Shown: positions 10,244 to 18,476 of the stretch, in pieces
How the letters are laid out: every line of letters begins with the position of its first letter
Position numbering within the stretch: position 1 is the first letter of the stretch
NCBI GenBank assembly: GCA_025464625.1
Contig: JAOAUZ010000001.1
Coordinates: forward strand, 1 to 64,000
Direction: 5' to 3'
Length of the DNA stretch: 64,000 nucleotides
DNA from: Rickettsiales bacterium
Lineage (GTDB): Bacteria > Pseudomonadota > Alphaproteobacteria > Rickettsiales > SXRF01
Made by a program: the position numbers and the translations under genes
The notes under the pieces: generated by a model
Seen by the model: the letters and a program-made list of their open reading frames with translations, nothing else
What the model was told of the DNA's origin: nothing
Databases searched by the model: none

Positions 10244-11847
10244 TTAGCAACATAGCGATAGTTAAGGGTTGGCGACGCAACTTGCTCGCTTTTGTTTTGG
10301 GAATTTGTGCCACACTCACGCTTGCGCCTTTTTTTATTTTTCCTCTGATTATTCCAGCTTATGCAGGCCTATTTATTCTGGTGGAAAATTCAGGATCACG
10401 CAAACGTGCTTTTGCTGATGGTTGGTGGTGGGGCTGGGGATTTTACATTAGCGGATTATACTGGTTTTGCATTGCACTGCTTACTGATGCAGAAAAATTT
10501 GCGTGGGCAATTCCATTTGCCCTTTTTGGTTTGAATGCAGTCATTGCACTATATCCTGCTCTTGCGTGTTTGCTGTTTTATTTGTTTTGCGGTCAGAAAA
10601 AAGCTGTCATCCCGAGCGAAGCCGAGGGATCTTTGCATAAGAATAATGACAAGATCCTTCGACTTCGCTTACGCTTCGCTCAGGATGACAAATATCATTG
10701 CCTAGCTTTTTCTTCTATCTGGCTGATAGTTGAATATGCACGCGGGCATTTATTCTCTGGTTTTCCATGGAATCTTGCTGGTTATGCTTTTGGTTTTAGT
10801 AATATATCACTGCAGCTGGCATCGGTGCTTGGTGCTTATGGATTAACTTTTTTTACCGTATTATTAGGCTCTTCATTTGCACGAATAAACACAAAGCGCA
10901 GTTTTGTTTTTGGTGTTTGGGGATTGTTTGCAGCTTCATTAATTTGGGGTGGTTGGCGATTAAATAATGCTAGTGAGGAAGAGGCAAGTGGTGCGGTTCT
11001 GCGTTTGGTGCAGGCCAACATTTTGCAACCGCATAAATGGGATCCCAAATTGCAGCATAAAAATTTGGAAGAATATATAACGCTAACACAAAGCGCGGGA
11101 ATAGAAAAAGTTACCCATATTATCTGGCCAGAAACGGCAACACCATACGCGCTGATGTCTGGCACACCGCTTTCACAGCATTTATCTGAGGCATTGCCGA
11201 ATGGTGTAACGCTTATCACTGGCGCACTCAGGACGGAAGGGCAGGGGGATTATTTCCAATTTTATAATAGTATTATGGCACTTGATAATGATGGAAAAAT
11301 TATTGGTAATTATGACAAGCACGCGCTGGTGCCGTTTGGGGAATTTCTACCACTGCGTTTTCTTATTCCAAAATCTCTTGCGCTTCCCGTTGGCGATAAA
11401 GATTTTTCCACAGGTGTGGGAGCGCAAACTTTGAACTGGAAAGGACTTCCTCCAGTTAGCCCACTTATCTGTTACGAGGGAATTTTTCCTGAATTTGCGG
11501 TTGATAAAAATAATCGCCCAGAGTGGTTGCTCAATGTAACTAACGATGCATGGTTTGGGATGAGCAGTGGTCCATATCAACATTTTGAAATGGCAAGGAT
11601 GAGAGCCGTTGAACAAGGATTGCCATTGGTGCGGGTTGCAAATACTGGAATTACAGCCTATATAGATGAGTATGGGCGCATAAAACAGGAGCTTGCTCTT
11701 GGGGTGAAAGGTGTGCTGGATATTCCTTTGAATAAATCGCAGATTACCAGCACAACTTATACGCGATACGGTTGGTGGATAATTTTAATAGCCATGTGCT
11801 TTAGTATTATTTTAGCGTTATACCACCAAAGATTGCTTCGGAATTAA
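10240..11847 (+). CDS. lnt: Apolipoprotein N-acyltransferase with in-frame palindromic insertion
   Basis: 535 residues. An inner-membrane enzyme that adds the third acyl chain to lipoproteins. Hydrophobic helices lie in the first 215 residues, and a nitrilase-fold domain follows with Glu in WPETATPY, Lys in YDKHALVPFGE and Cys in PLICYEGIFPE; a last helix is at 510-530. Between membrane helices near residues 122-151 lies a polar stretch (IPSEAEGSL to RFAQDD) encoded by a repeat that is intergenic elsewhere in the window, so it is an in-frame insertion in a loop. The start overlaps the corC stop. Confidence 0.95.
   Translation: MISNIAIVKGWRRNLLAFVLGICATLTLAPFFIFPLIIPAYAGLFILVENSGSRKRAFADGWWWGWGFYISGLYWFCIALLTDAEKFAWAIPFALFGLNAVIALYPALACLLFYLFCGQKKAVIPSEAEGSLHKNNDKILRLRLRFAQDDKYHCLAFSSIWLIVEYARGHLFSGFPWNLAGYAFGFSNISLQLASVLGAYGLTFFTVLLGSSFARINTKRSFVFGVWGLFAASLIWGGWRLNNASEEEASGAVLRLVQANILQPHKWDPKLQHKNLEEYITLTQSAGIEKVTHIIWPETATPYALMSGTPLSQHLSEALPNGVTLITGALRTEGQGDYFQFYNSIMALDNDGKIIGNYDKHALVPFGEFLPLRFLIPKSLALPVGDKDFSTGVGAQTLNWKGLPPVSPLICYEGIFPEFAVDKNNRPEWLLNVTNDAWFGMSSGPYQHFEMARMRAVEQGLPLVRVANTGITAYIDEYGRIKQELALGVKGVLDIPLNKSQITSTTYTRYGWWIILIAMCFSIILALYHQRLLRN
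10605..10690. repeat. Family A palindromic element inside lnt
   Basis: Begins TGTCATCCCGAGC and ends GCTCAGGATGACA, the same termini as the intergenic elements of this family. It is read through in frame as part of lnt, adding about 29 residues in a loop between membrane helices. Confidence 0.85.
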
Positions 11848-11924
11848 TTGTTTTTGCTTGCAAAAGCTAATTTTTATGCGAAAAGAGTTCGTCTTAAACT
11901 AAAACAAACTATTATGAAAACTAT

Positions 11925-12341
11925 ATGACAAAACATGATATTGACGGATATGTGGGCAAGCGTTTGAAACAAAGACGTACCATAATGGGACTAAGTCAGG
12001 AGGCTGTAGCTAAAGCTGTTGGGATAACTTTTCAGCAGGTGCAGAAATATGAAAAGGGCAGTAATGCTATGAATGCTAGCCGCTTGTTTGAATTTTCTCG
12101 CTTCATGAATGTCCCTGTTGCCTACTTTTTTGAAGATATTGAACAGAGCTCCTCGCCTCATAAAATGTCTTCTGGTTTTGCTGAAGCTCCAGCATTGGAG
12201 TTTAATAATGATAATATGGCATCTGATCGTGAATCTCTGGAAATGATGAAATCATTTAAGCGCATCAAAAATCCAGTTGTTCGCAAGAGGATTGCTGATT
12301 TACTGCGTGCTATTTCCGATAATAAAACATTTTTGGATTAG
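11925..12341 (+). CDS. XRE-family transcriptional regulator
   Basis: 138 residues. A helix-turn-helix domain covers about residues 8-65 (RLKQRRTIMGLSQEAVAKAV, then FQQVQKYEKGSNAMNASRL), followed by an alphaproteobacteria-type tail (EMMKSFKRIKNPVVRKRIADLLRAI). The position between lnt and metK matches the conserved alphaproteobacterial order. The targets are unknown; regulation of metK is a guess from position only. Confidence 0.9.
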   Translation: MTKHDIDGYVGKRLKQRRTIMGLSQEAVAKAVGITFQQVQKYEKGSNAMNASRLFEFSRFMNVPVAYFFEDIEQSSSPHKMSSGFAEAPALEFNNDNMASDRESLEMMKSFKRIKNPVVRKRIADLLRAISDNKTFLD

Positions 12342-12357
12342 TAGATATTTAACTAAA

Positions 12358-12456
12358 AAATGCTTACAGCATTTACGCTGCCTACGGCGCGGAAAATCGC
12401 GCTTTCGGCTTGCGATTTTCATAGCTGATTAAATAATTGCACACTTAATCAGCTAT
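12358..12456. repeat. Family C three-hairpin element
   Basis: Three successive hairpins: AAATGCT/AGCATTT (12358-12374), GAAAATCGC/GCGATTTTC (about 12392-12420, loop containing CTTTCGG), and ATAGCTGATTAA/TTAATCAGCTAT (12421-12456). The element at 19197-19313 has the same order, linker and loop, but all stems differ in sequence. Confidence 0.65.
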
Positions 12457-12471
12457 ACAAATTTATCACGC

Positions 12472-12499
12472 TTGACTTATTATTTTTCGGTATTAGCCT
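12472..12499 (+). promoter_or_regulatory. Predicted metK promoter
   Basis: TTGACT (12472-12477), a 16-bp spacer, and TAGCCT (12494-12499). It would start transcription near 12506, just before the structured leader. The -10 box is a moderate match only. Confidence 0.4.
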
Positions 12500-12517
12500 A
12501 GTGTGCAGTTTATAGGT

Positions 12518-12608
12518 GGGGATTTGGGTTGCTTGACAACCACCTTTATAAAAAATGGACTAAGCTATCGGTTGTGTTTTTAGCACAATAGATATTTCTC
12601 AAATCCCC
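12518..12608 (+). ncRNA. Structured metK leader, riboswitch-like (class not recognised)
   Basis: GGGGATTTG (12518-12526) pairs perfectly with CAAATCCCC (12600-12608). Inside are GGTTG/CAACC (12527-12541) stacked directly on it and TTGTG/CACAA (12572-12588), which makes a three-way junction with a 30-nt joining strand. GGTGG (12515-12519) can alternatively pair with CCACC (12540-12544), which would break the first two helices. It does not match the SAM-I, SAM-II or SAM/SAH consensus as I know them. The position before metK suggests a metabolite-sensing leader; this is inference. Confidence 0.45.
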
Positions 12609-12612
12609 AGAC

Positions 12613-12709
12613 AGATGATAGGATAATTAGATGATAAGATGATAAGGAATAGCCTTAATCATCCAGTAATCTCGTCATCCTATAATCTAGTTATCTAATC
12701 ATCTTTTTT
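12613..12709 (+). terminator. Long imperfect hairpin with U-run before metK (attenuator-like)
   Basis: The arms 12613-12632 and 12685-12704 match as inverted repeats at about 17 of 20 positions, and the 3' arm runs into TTTTTT (12704-12709). The metK Shine-Dalgarno (GGGGG) begins three bases later. It is made of the GATGAT/ATCATC type repeat that also occurs near 55820-55880. It could act as a leader terminator or be only a repeat. Confidence 0.4.
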
Positions 12710-12720
12710 ACGGGGGTATT

Positions 12721-13908
12721 ATGTCCAGTCAGTTTGCTAATCGTAGCAGTTATGTATTCACTAGCGAATCAGTGGCGGAAGGTCATCCTGATAAAGTTTG
12801 CGATCAGATTTCTGATGCAGTGGTTGATGCCATGCTTACTATCAACCCAGAAGCACGGGTGGCGTGCGAAACTCTGGCAACCACCAATACCATAGTAATT
12901 GCTGGGGAAACTCGTGGTGCGGATTTAACTAAAGCTCAAGTGGAAAAAATCGCCCGTGATAAAGTTCGGGAAATTGGTTATTTGCAGGAAGGATTTCATG
13001 CGGACAATGTTGATGTTTATGTGCATCTGCATAGCCAGTCAGCAGACATTGCGATGGGTGTAGATTCTGGCGAAAATAAAGATGAAGGGGCAGGGGATCA
13101 GGGCATTATGTTTGGTTTCGCCTGCAATGAAACTGAAAATTTAATGCCAGCACCGATAGATTTATCACACCGTATTTTGAAAAATCTGGCGGATGTTCGC
13201 CATAGTGGCAAAGAAAAAGGTTTAGGGCCTGATGCAAAAAGTCAGGTGTCATTGCTTTATGAAAAAGGCAAGCCTGTAAAAGCAACTTCAATTGTGGTTT
13301 CCACTCAACACGCGGAAGGCTTATCACAAAAAGATGTGCGCGAGATTGTACGCCCATATGTACTCGCTGCTTTGCCAAAAGGCTGGATGTGTGATGAGAG
13401 CGAATTTTATGTAAACCCAACTGGGCAATTTATCATAGGTGGACCTGATGGTGATTGTGGTCTTACTGGCCGTAAAATTATTGTGGATACTTACGGCGGC
13501 GCTGCACCACATGGTGGTGGCGCATTTTCTGGTAAAGACCCAACAAAAGTTGATCGTAGTGCGGCTTACATGGCGCGCTATCTAGCTAAAAACGTTGTGG
13601 CTGCTGGAATAGCAGAACGTTGCACTATCCAGCTTTCTTATGCAATTGGTGTTTCCAAGCCACTTTCATTCTATGTTAGCACTGCTGGCACTGGTGACAA
13701 TGTGGATGATGGAAAACTAGAGCGTGTGCTGCAGGAATTGGTGGATTTGTCACCACGCGGAATCCGCACTCATCTTCAGCTCAACCGCCCAATCTATGCC
13801 CGCACTGCTGCTTACGGGCATTTTGGTCGTACACCTGATAAAGATGGCGGTTTCTCATGGGAAAAAACTGATCTAGTGGGTGCGCTGAAGGATTATTTTA
13901 AGAAGTAA
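12721..13908 (+). CDS. metK: S-adenosylmethionine synthase
   Basis: 395 residues, the usual length. It makes SAM from ATP and methionine in the cytoplasm. The family signatures [15 protein letters not shown] and [19 protein letters not shown] are intact, as is the N-terminal [20 protein letters not shown]-type start. The start has GGGGG upstream. The gene follows a 379-bp leader region with a predicted promoter, folded RNA and hairpin. trmB starts 2 bp downstream. Confidence 0.98.
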   Translation: MSSQFANRSSYVFTSESVAEGHPDKVCDQISDAVVDAMLTINPEARVACETLATTNTIVIAGETRGADLTKAQVEKIARDKVREIGYLQEGFHADNVDVYVHLHSQSADIAMGVDSGENKDEGAGDQGIMFGFACNETENLMPAPIDLSHRILKNLADVRHSGKEKGLGPDAKSQVSLLYEKGKPVKATSIVVSTQHAEGLSQKDVREIVRPYVLAALPKGWMCDESEFYVNPTGQFIIGGPDGDCGLTGRKIIVDTYGGAAPHGGGAFSGKDPTKVDRSAAYMARYLAKNVVAAGIAERCTIQLSYAIGVSKPLSFYVSTAGTGDNVDDGKLERVLQELVDLSPRGIRTHLQLNRPIYARTAAYGHFGRTPDKDGGFSWEKTDLVGALKDYFKK

Positions 13909-13910
13909 GA

Positions 13911-14606
13911 ATGAGCGAGGAAAAACCACTTCGTTCCTTCGGTCGGCGCAAGGGGCGCAATCTGCGCCCTACCAAGCAGGGTTTGTTTGATACGCTGCTT
14001 CCGAAGATAAGGCTTGAGGCTTATGGCTCAGGGCTTACGGTGGTTGATACTATTTTTTCTCAAGCCCTAAGCCCTAAGCCAAAAGCCCCTGTTTGGCTGG
14101 AAATAGGTTTTGGTGGTGGCGAGCATCTGGCGCATCAGGCAGGGCTTCACCCTGAAGTGCAGTTTATCGGCTGTGAGCCTTATGTAAACGGCATAGCTGG
14201 TCTGCTTTCGCACATCGAGGAACATAAGCTAGAAAACATCAGAATTTACAGCGATGATGCCCGCGATTTGATAAATTCTTTGCCTGATAATTCTCTTGAG
14301 CGAGTATTTATTTTATATCCTGATCCGTGGCCGAAAACTCGTCATCATAAACGGCGGATAATATCCACAGAATTTTTGGATTCTCTAGCGCGGGTTATGA
14401 AAGCTGGCGCGGAACTCCGCCTTGCAACTGACAGTGCGGATTATGCAACTTGGATGTTGGAACGCCTGCTTGCCCACAAATCTTTTAAGTGGACGGCAAA
14501 AACTTGTGATGACTGGCTAAAGCCACCAGCAGAATGGATCTCAACCCGCTATGAGCAGAAGGCTTTGGCGGGCATACCGACTTATTTGAATTTTAAGAAA
14601 ATTTGA
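13911..14606 (+). CDS. trmB: tRNA (guanine-N7-)-methyltransferase
   Basis: 231 residues. It forms m7G46 in tRNA. The SAM site WLEIGFGGGEHLA (about 63-75) and the signature ILYPDPWPKTRHHKRR are present. The N-terminal SFGRRKGRNLRPTKQGLFDTLLP is typical. Between it and the SAM site, residues about 34-60 are encoded by a palindromic GGCTTA/TAAGCC-rich segment that looks like an in-frame repeat insertion at a naturally variable loop. It is translated with metK. Confidence 0.96.
   Translation: MSEEKPLRSFGRRKGRNLRPTKQGLFDTLLPKIRLEAYGSGLTVVDTIFSQALSPKPKAPVWLEIGFGGGEHLAHQAGLHPEVQFIGCEPYVNGIAGLLSHIEEHKLENIRIYSDDARDLINSLPDNSLERVFILYPDPWPKTRHHKRRIISTEFLDSLARVMKAGAELRLATDSADYATWMLERLLAHKSFKWTAKTCDDWLKPPAEWISTRYEQKALAGIPTYLNFKKI
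14010..14090. repeat. Palindromic GGCTTAGGG-type repeat inside trmB
   Basis: The left part has GGCTTGAGGCTTATGGCTCA and the right part AAGCCCTAAGCCCTAAGCC, inverted copies of one another. It is read in frame in trmB between the RNA-binding N-terminus and the SAM site. Confidence 0.55.
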
Positions 14607-14609
14607 TTT

Positions 14610-14679
14610 TGTCATTCCGAGCATTGCGAGGAATCTCCTTGCGATGGGATGGAGATCCTTCACTGCGTTCAGGATGACA
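14610..14679. repeat. Family A palindromic element between trmB and rluD
   Basis: TGTCATTCCGAGC to TTCAGGATGACA. It separates two convergent genes and can form a long hairpin, so it may serve as a bidirectional terminator. The rluD stop codon (14669-14671) lies inside it. Confidence 0.8.
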
Positions 14680-15646
14680 GTGCCTCTAATAAACTCTGCA
14701 TATCCTGTGGCAATGGGCAGGAAAATTTCATTTCCTTTTTTGTGTGAGGATGAATGAGGCGCAGCTCGCGGGCGTGCAGAGCTTGGCGGTTAAAAGTCAG
14801 CAAAGCAGATCGGGTTTTTTCTGGTATATGTTTATAGATATTTTGGTTGAGACGGCTTGTGGTTGTCTGTCCATAAGTTGGGTCGCCAACCAGCGGGCTG
14901 CCAATTTGCAAAAAATGTACGCGGATTTGGTGAGTTCTTCCAGTTTCAAGGTTACATTCTACGAGCGTAGCTATCTCTAAGTTTTCCAGTGTTTTATAGT
15001 GAGTGACGGCTGGTTTTCCACCAGTTTTTACCACTGCCATTTTTTGTCTGTTCGTTGGGGAGCGACTAATATTTCCTGTGATTGTACCGTTTATTGGTTT
15101 TGGTGTACCCCAAACGATAGCGGTGTAAGTGCGTCCGAGCGTGTGGTCTGCCAGCTGTTTGGCGAGGAAATTATGGGCTATGTCATGCTTGGCAACCACT
15201 AGCAGCCCGCTAGTGTCTTTATCAATGCGGTGGACAATCCCCGGGCGGGCAACCCCGCCAACGCCAGAAAGTGAATCGCCACAATGGGCGAGCAGGGCGT
15301 TTACCAGTGTTTTATCACGGTTGCCAGCGGCGGGGTGGACAGTAAGACCAGCAGGTTTGTTAATTACAAGCAAATGCTCGTCTTCAAAGATAATATCCAA
15401 ATCCATTGCCTGTGGCAACATGTGCGATGGTTCTATATCTGGAATAATGATTTGATATTGCTGGTTTAATTTTGTTTTTGCGGAGGCGTTATCTATGGTT
15501 TTTCCATTTTCGGTGACGCAGCCTTGCTCGAGCAATGCCTGCACCCGCGCCCGTGATAGATTTGGCAAGCAGGATGTAAGGAATTTATCCAGTCGTAAGC
15601 CAGTGTCAGCCTCGCCAACCGTGAAAATATGCTGTGTTTTGTTCAT
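14669..15646 (-). CDS. rluD: 23S rRNA pseudouridine synthase, RluD type
   Basis: 325 residues. An N-terminal S4 domain (RLDKFLTSCLPNLSRARVQAL) is followed by the RluA-family catalytic domain with the active-site Asp in HRIDKDTSGLLVVAK. RluD modifies helix 69 of 23S rRNA; the exact target here is inferred from best family resemblance. The last two Ser codons and the TGA stop come from a palindromic element. Confidence 0.93.
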   Translation of the reverse strand: MNKTQHIFTVGEADTGLRLDKFLTSCLPNLSRARVQALLEQGCVTENGKTIDNASAKTKLNQQYQIIIPDIEPSHMLPQAMDLDIIFEDEHLLVINKPAGLTVHPAAGNRDKTLVNALLAHCGDSLSGVGGVARPGIVHRIDKDTSGLLVVAKHDIAHNFLAKQLADHTLGRTYTAIVWGTPKPINGTITGNISRSPTNRQKMAVVKTGGKPAVTHYKTLENLEIATLVECNLETGRTHQIRVHFLQIGSPLVGDPTYGQTTTSRLNQNIYKHIPEKTRSALLTFNRQALHARELRLIHPHTKKEMKFSCPLPQDMQSLLEALSS

Positions 15647-15661
15647 GTTATATACTTATCC

Positions 15662-15751
15662 TGTCATACCAGCGCAGGCTGGTATCCATGCCAAACAACG
15701 AACTTTTTCGTTTATGGTTGGGCATAGATACCGCCCTACGGCGGTATGACA
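15662..15751. repeat. Family A palindromic element (TGTCATACC subtype)
   Basis: Starts TGTCATACCAGCGCAGGC and ends GGCGGTATGACA, upstream of rluD. It can fold into one long hairpin. Confidence 0.75.
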
Positions 15752-15820
15752 AGCAAAAAAAGCAATGATTACCTAGAAAAACTAGATATTTCATGCAGTA
15801 TACCCATAGTTAACGCAATT

Positions 15821-15840
15821 GTCACAAAAACTTCATTTGC
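15821..15840 (+). promoter_or_regulatory. Shared upstream motif, copy 1
   Basis: GTCACAAAAACTTCATTTGC lies 69 bp before the ATG at 15909. It matches the copy at 17226 in 18 of 20 positions and a weaker copy at 17799. It probably contains or adjoins a -35 element (TTGTCA). Confidence 0.5.
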
Positions 15841-15908
15841 CGTCTAAACCCCGTTAACCTATAGTTAGGCTATGAAATTAGTGTGTTTTTATTTTGGGAG
15901 TGAATTTT

Positions 15909-16562
15909 ATGTCTGATGACAAGGTGGATGCTTTTGGTAGACCGATTAACGATGCACCTGTAGTTGATGCGCCAGCGCCAGTGGCTGCTCCTGTTGCGCC
16001 AACGGCTGAACAGCATTCGATCTCTCCTTCTGTTGCAGACGGTACTGGTGATGATAAATCAAAGCAGGATCTTTATAGAGAATATATAGCGTTAAAGGCA
16101 GAATTGGAAAACCGTTTTCCAGAAGCAGCGAAGAAACTGTCACCAGCAGGCATGGATATGAGTCCAAGTGCGCTGGCACAAGTCAGAGATGAAGCGATGA
16201 ATTTAAGAAACGCAGAAGAAGGAAAACAATTGCAACAGGCAATGATGGGTGGAGCTATGGGCTTGGTCGCTGGGGCGGCAGCGTTATCAGCTATGTCTGA
16301 CGGGCAAAATCCAGCGGGCTTAGGTGTTCTGGCTCCAGAAGTTCTTGCTAAACAGGATTCTAACAAACTTCCGATAAATAAAGAGCTTGACCAAATATTG
16401 GCGAAGGCGGGGCTTAATGAAAAGCCTTTGATGCTGGCGGGCGTAACAACTGATGGAAAAGATATTGCTACTGGAAATCTTGGTAATCTGGCAACTGAAA
16501 ATTCGCTGCCGAATTTGGTAGCTGCAACTGAAAAATCTGCTGGCGCGCGGGCTATGGCTTAG
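15909..16562 (+). CDS. Orphan protein, Ala/Pro-rich N-terminus
   Basis: 217 residues; I do not recognise a family. Residues 1-40 are rich in Ala, Pro and Val, and GDDKSKQ follows. A charged helical region spans about 50-110. A short small-residue hydrophobic stretch (MMGGAMGLVAGAAALSAM, about 113-130) and a polar C-terminus end the protein. The ATG at 15909 has GGGAGTGA upstream, better than an in-frame TTG at 15894. The helical region and DDKSKQ resemble the next gene, so the two may be distant paralogues. It is first in a run of orphan genes. Confidence 0.75.
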   Translation: MSDDKVDAFGRPINDAPVVDAPAPVAAPVAPTAEQHSISPSVADGTGDDKSKQDLYREYIALKAELENRFPEAAKKLSPAGMDMSPSALAQVRDEAMNLRNAEEGKQLQQAMMGGAMGLVAGAAALSAMSDGQNPAGLGVLAPEVLAKQDSNKLPINKELDQILAKAGLNEKPLMLAGVTTDGKDIATGNLGNLATENSLPNLVAATEKSAGARAMA

Positions 16563-16586
16563 GATTTAACTATTGATAGGTGTTTT

Positions 16587-17174
16587 ATGGCTAAACATAA
16601 TCAGAGTGATTTAGGTGAAGCAGATAAGAATAGCTTTGGGGAAATGATTTTCAAAGATGGCGGACTCAGAGGTTCTCCCCTCATTTTATCTGAAGAAAAC
16701 AATCATAAAGATGATAAAAGCAAGCAGTCAGACGCTGACAAAGTGAAGGGCGTACCACCTGAACGGTTGGAAGCAATCGCTCTTTTTCAGGCTCTACAGG
16801 CACATTTGCGCGATGATATTGCAAGGAATCCCAAATTAGCATCTCGTGTTGATAAGTCGCTCCTTTCCGTGAATCCAGCCAGTATGAGCGATGGAGAGAT
16901 GCAGGCGGCTTTGGCTGCGATGAGGGAAGATGCCCAACATATTGATTCCGACGAAGATAATCACGCTGTTGGGGGTGGCATTATTGAGGGGATTAAAAGA
17001 TTGTTTAGCAGGAAGGATTGCCATCATAATGAACGCCATGATAATCCTGTGATGAAAGTTGTAGCAGTTAGTATGAAAGAATTGGGTACTATTAGCTCAA
17101 TAGAATCCGCTCCAGCTGGGTTTGTTGCTGGCAAAAACACCAAGAAAGACATTGGTCATAGCAGTTGGGTGTAA
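16587..17174 (+). CDS. Orphan protein, possible paralogue of upstream gene
   Basis: 195 residues; no family recognised. It is mostly hydrophilic and helical, with KDDKSKQSDADKVKG near residue 45 and a segment (LQAHLRDDIARNPKLASRV to MREDAQH) that aligns loosely with residues 55-110 of the preceding protein. There is no clear membrane helix; a weak hydrophobic patch lies at VGGGIIEGIKRLF. It lies 24 bp after the upstream gene, probably in one transcript. Confidence 0.7.
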   Translation: MAKHNQSDLGEADKNSFGEMIFKDGGLRGSPLILSEENNHKDDKSKQSDADKVKGVPPERLEAIALFQALQAHLRDDIARNPKLASRVDKSLLSVNPASMSDGEMQAALAAMREDAQHIDSDEDNHAVGGGIIEGIKRLFSRKDCHHNERHDNPVMKVVAVSMKELGTISSIESAPAGFVAGKNTKKDIGHSSWV

Positions 17175-17225
17175 TATTTCAATTTAGTGACAGTTTTTAC
17201 GATATTTATCGTCAGTTTATGCTAT

Positions 17226-17251
17226 GTCACAAAAGCTTAATTTGCTATAAT
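17226..17251 (+). promoter_or_regulatory. Shared upstream motif, copy 2, with TATAAT
   Basis: GTCACAAAAGCTTAATTTGC (17226-17245) is followed at once by TATAAT (17246-17251). The motif therefore covers the -35 and spacer region of a predicted promoter for the 17304 gene. ATGTCA with a 16-bp spacer is a possible -35. Confidence 0.55.
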
Positions 17252-17303
17252 TCTGGAATATGTAATAATTTGCTCATTAGTAGGAAAACTTTAGGATAAT
17301 TAT

Positions 17304-17777
17304 ATGTCATCAGAACACCCAGCACTTAAAAACTTCAGCCCAACTTGGGAGGGCATCAAACATATCGGCGGAAAAGCCCTTAAATACGCTGCTATTGGGG
17401 CTTTGACTATTGGGGCTTTGGCGATGCTTCCAGGGGCTGCTATTGGTGCATTGTCTACTCTACCTCTCGGGATTGGTTCTGTGTTATCTGGAGTATTTAG
17501 CGTGACTGGGATAGGAAGTGGTAGCGCAATGATTGGCAGTGGCTTGCTTTTAGGTGCAACTGTAGGTGGTGTTGCTGGTGGACTTTTAGGTGCTGCGGAT
17601 GTTGGCAAGGCTGTTGATGAGCGCAAGCAAGATGCGGTGGCGGATTATGAACAGGCGATGGTTTCGCGCGAACGTGCGCATCTTATGGCGCAGCAGCGCG
17701 GGCAGGGTTATAGCGGCGGTGTTTCCCCTAGTTCTGGCTATGGTCGCGGTCGTGGTCAAGGTGCTGAATTGCAGTAA
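17304..17777 (+). CDS. Orphan Gly/Ala-rich membrane protein
   Basis: 157 residues; no family recognised. It has a short polar N-terminus and two or three Gly/Ala-rich hydrophobic segments between about residues 25 and 100, with glycine-zipper spacing (for example GSGLLLGATVGGVAGGLLGA). A charged helix and a Gly/Ser/Arg-rich tail (GYSGGVSPSSGYGRGRGQG) follow. It is probably an inner-membrane protein. It has its own promoter-like motif upstream. Confidence 0.75.
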   Translation: MSSEHPALKNFSPTWEGIKHIGGKALKYAAIGALTIGALAMLPGAAIGALSTLPLGIGSVLSGVFSVTGIGSGSAMIGSGLLLGATVGGVAGGLLGAADVGKAVDERKQDAVADYEQAMVSRERAHLMAQQRGQGYSGGVSPSSGYGRGRGQGAELQ

Positions 17778-17798
17778 TAATATCGCGGTAATATTATT

Positions 17799-17820
17799 GT
17801 CATAAAACCGTAACTTGTTG
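17799..17820 (+). promoter_or_regulatory. Degenerate copy of the shared upstream motif
   Basis: GTCATAAAACCGTAACTTG upstream of the 17882 gene aligns with the motif copies at 15821 and 17226 at about 14 of 20 positions. Weak evidence on its own. Confidence 0.3.
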
Positions 17821-17881
17821 TTGGTGAATTTTGTGGCATAGTGGGCGTGTAAAGAATAAACGGTAAAAATAGGGTATTTTT

Positions 17882-18466
17882 ATGGCTAAAGACATTAATC
17901 AAGTCTCTCCGACAACTGGTGTGGATGTGGTTGAAAAAACCGCCAAAGGCGCAGTTAAAGGTGCGGGGGCTACTCTCTTGGGAATGGTTGCTCTTGCTGG
18001 AGTTGCGGTTGCAGCGGTGGCGACGGCTTTTATGCTTCCAGCTCTTGCAGGGGCTGTGGCTGGTGGAGCTGTGGTTGGTGGAGCGTTTCTTTATGCTGCT
18101 GCGCCAGTGCTTGCGGTTGGTGCGGGTCTTGGTGCTGCATACGCTTTGACTAAAGGTATATCAAAAATGAAGAGCGAACAGAAAGAACTTGAGGCTCAGG
18201 CTAGAAATCGCGATGAGGCGATCGCAGGAACGATTCAGGCAGCGCAGCAACAGGCTTATTTGGCTGGTGCGCGTGATGGTCAGGTGCAGGTAATCAGCAA
18301 ACTACAGGAAATTCAGGCAGCGCAGACCGCACAGAAGCCAGAGCAGACCCAAGAGCAACAAACCAGTTTTGCTAGTAGAGTTGCTGATAAGAAAAATGGT
18401 ATTACGCCAGAAGCAATTATTCAACAGCGTGAAGCAGCTGCAAACACTTCACCACAAGTAGGTTAA
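17882..18466 (+). CDS. Orphan membrane protein with C-terminal coiled helix
   Basis: 194 residues; no family recognised. Residues about 27-90 hold two Ala/Gly/Val-rich hydrophobic segments (LLGMVALAGVAVAAVATAFM; then GGAVVGGAFLYAAAPVLAV). From about 98 there is a long charged, Gln/Ala-rich helix (KSEQKELEAQARNRDEAI). It looks like a membrane anchor with a cytoplasmic or periplasmic coiled rod. It is followed 10 bp later by another orphan gene, so the two are likely co-expressed. Confidence 0.75.
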   Translation: MAKDINQVSPTTGVDVVEKTAKGAVKGAGATLLGMVALAGVAVAAVATAFMLPALAGAVAGGAVVGGAFLYAAAPVLAVGAGLGAAYALTKGISKMKSEQKELEAQARNRDEAIAGTIQAAQQQAYLAGARDGQVQVISKLQEIQAAQTAQKPEQTQEQQTSFASRVADKKNGITPEAIIQQREAAANTSPQVG

Positions 18467-18476
18467 CAGGTAGGTT

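Noticed and set aside
12613-12709. Insertion sequence ends (long inverted repeat)
   Set aside because: No transposase is present between or near the arms; it is a simple hairpin.
12343-12720. SAM-I, SAM-II or SAM/SAH riboswitch before metK
   Set aside because: The conserved cores of these classes, as I know them, are not visible; I keep only the generic structured-leader call.
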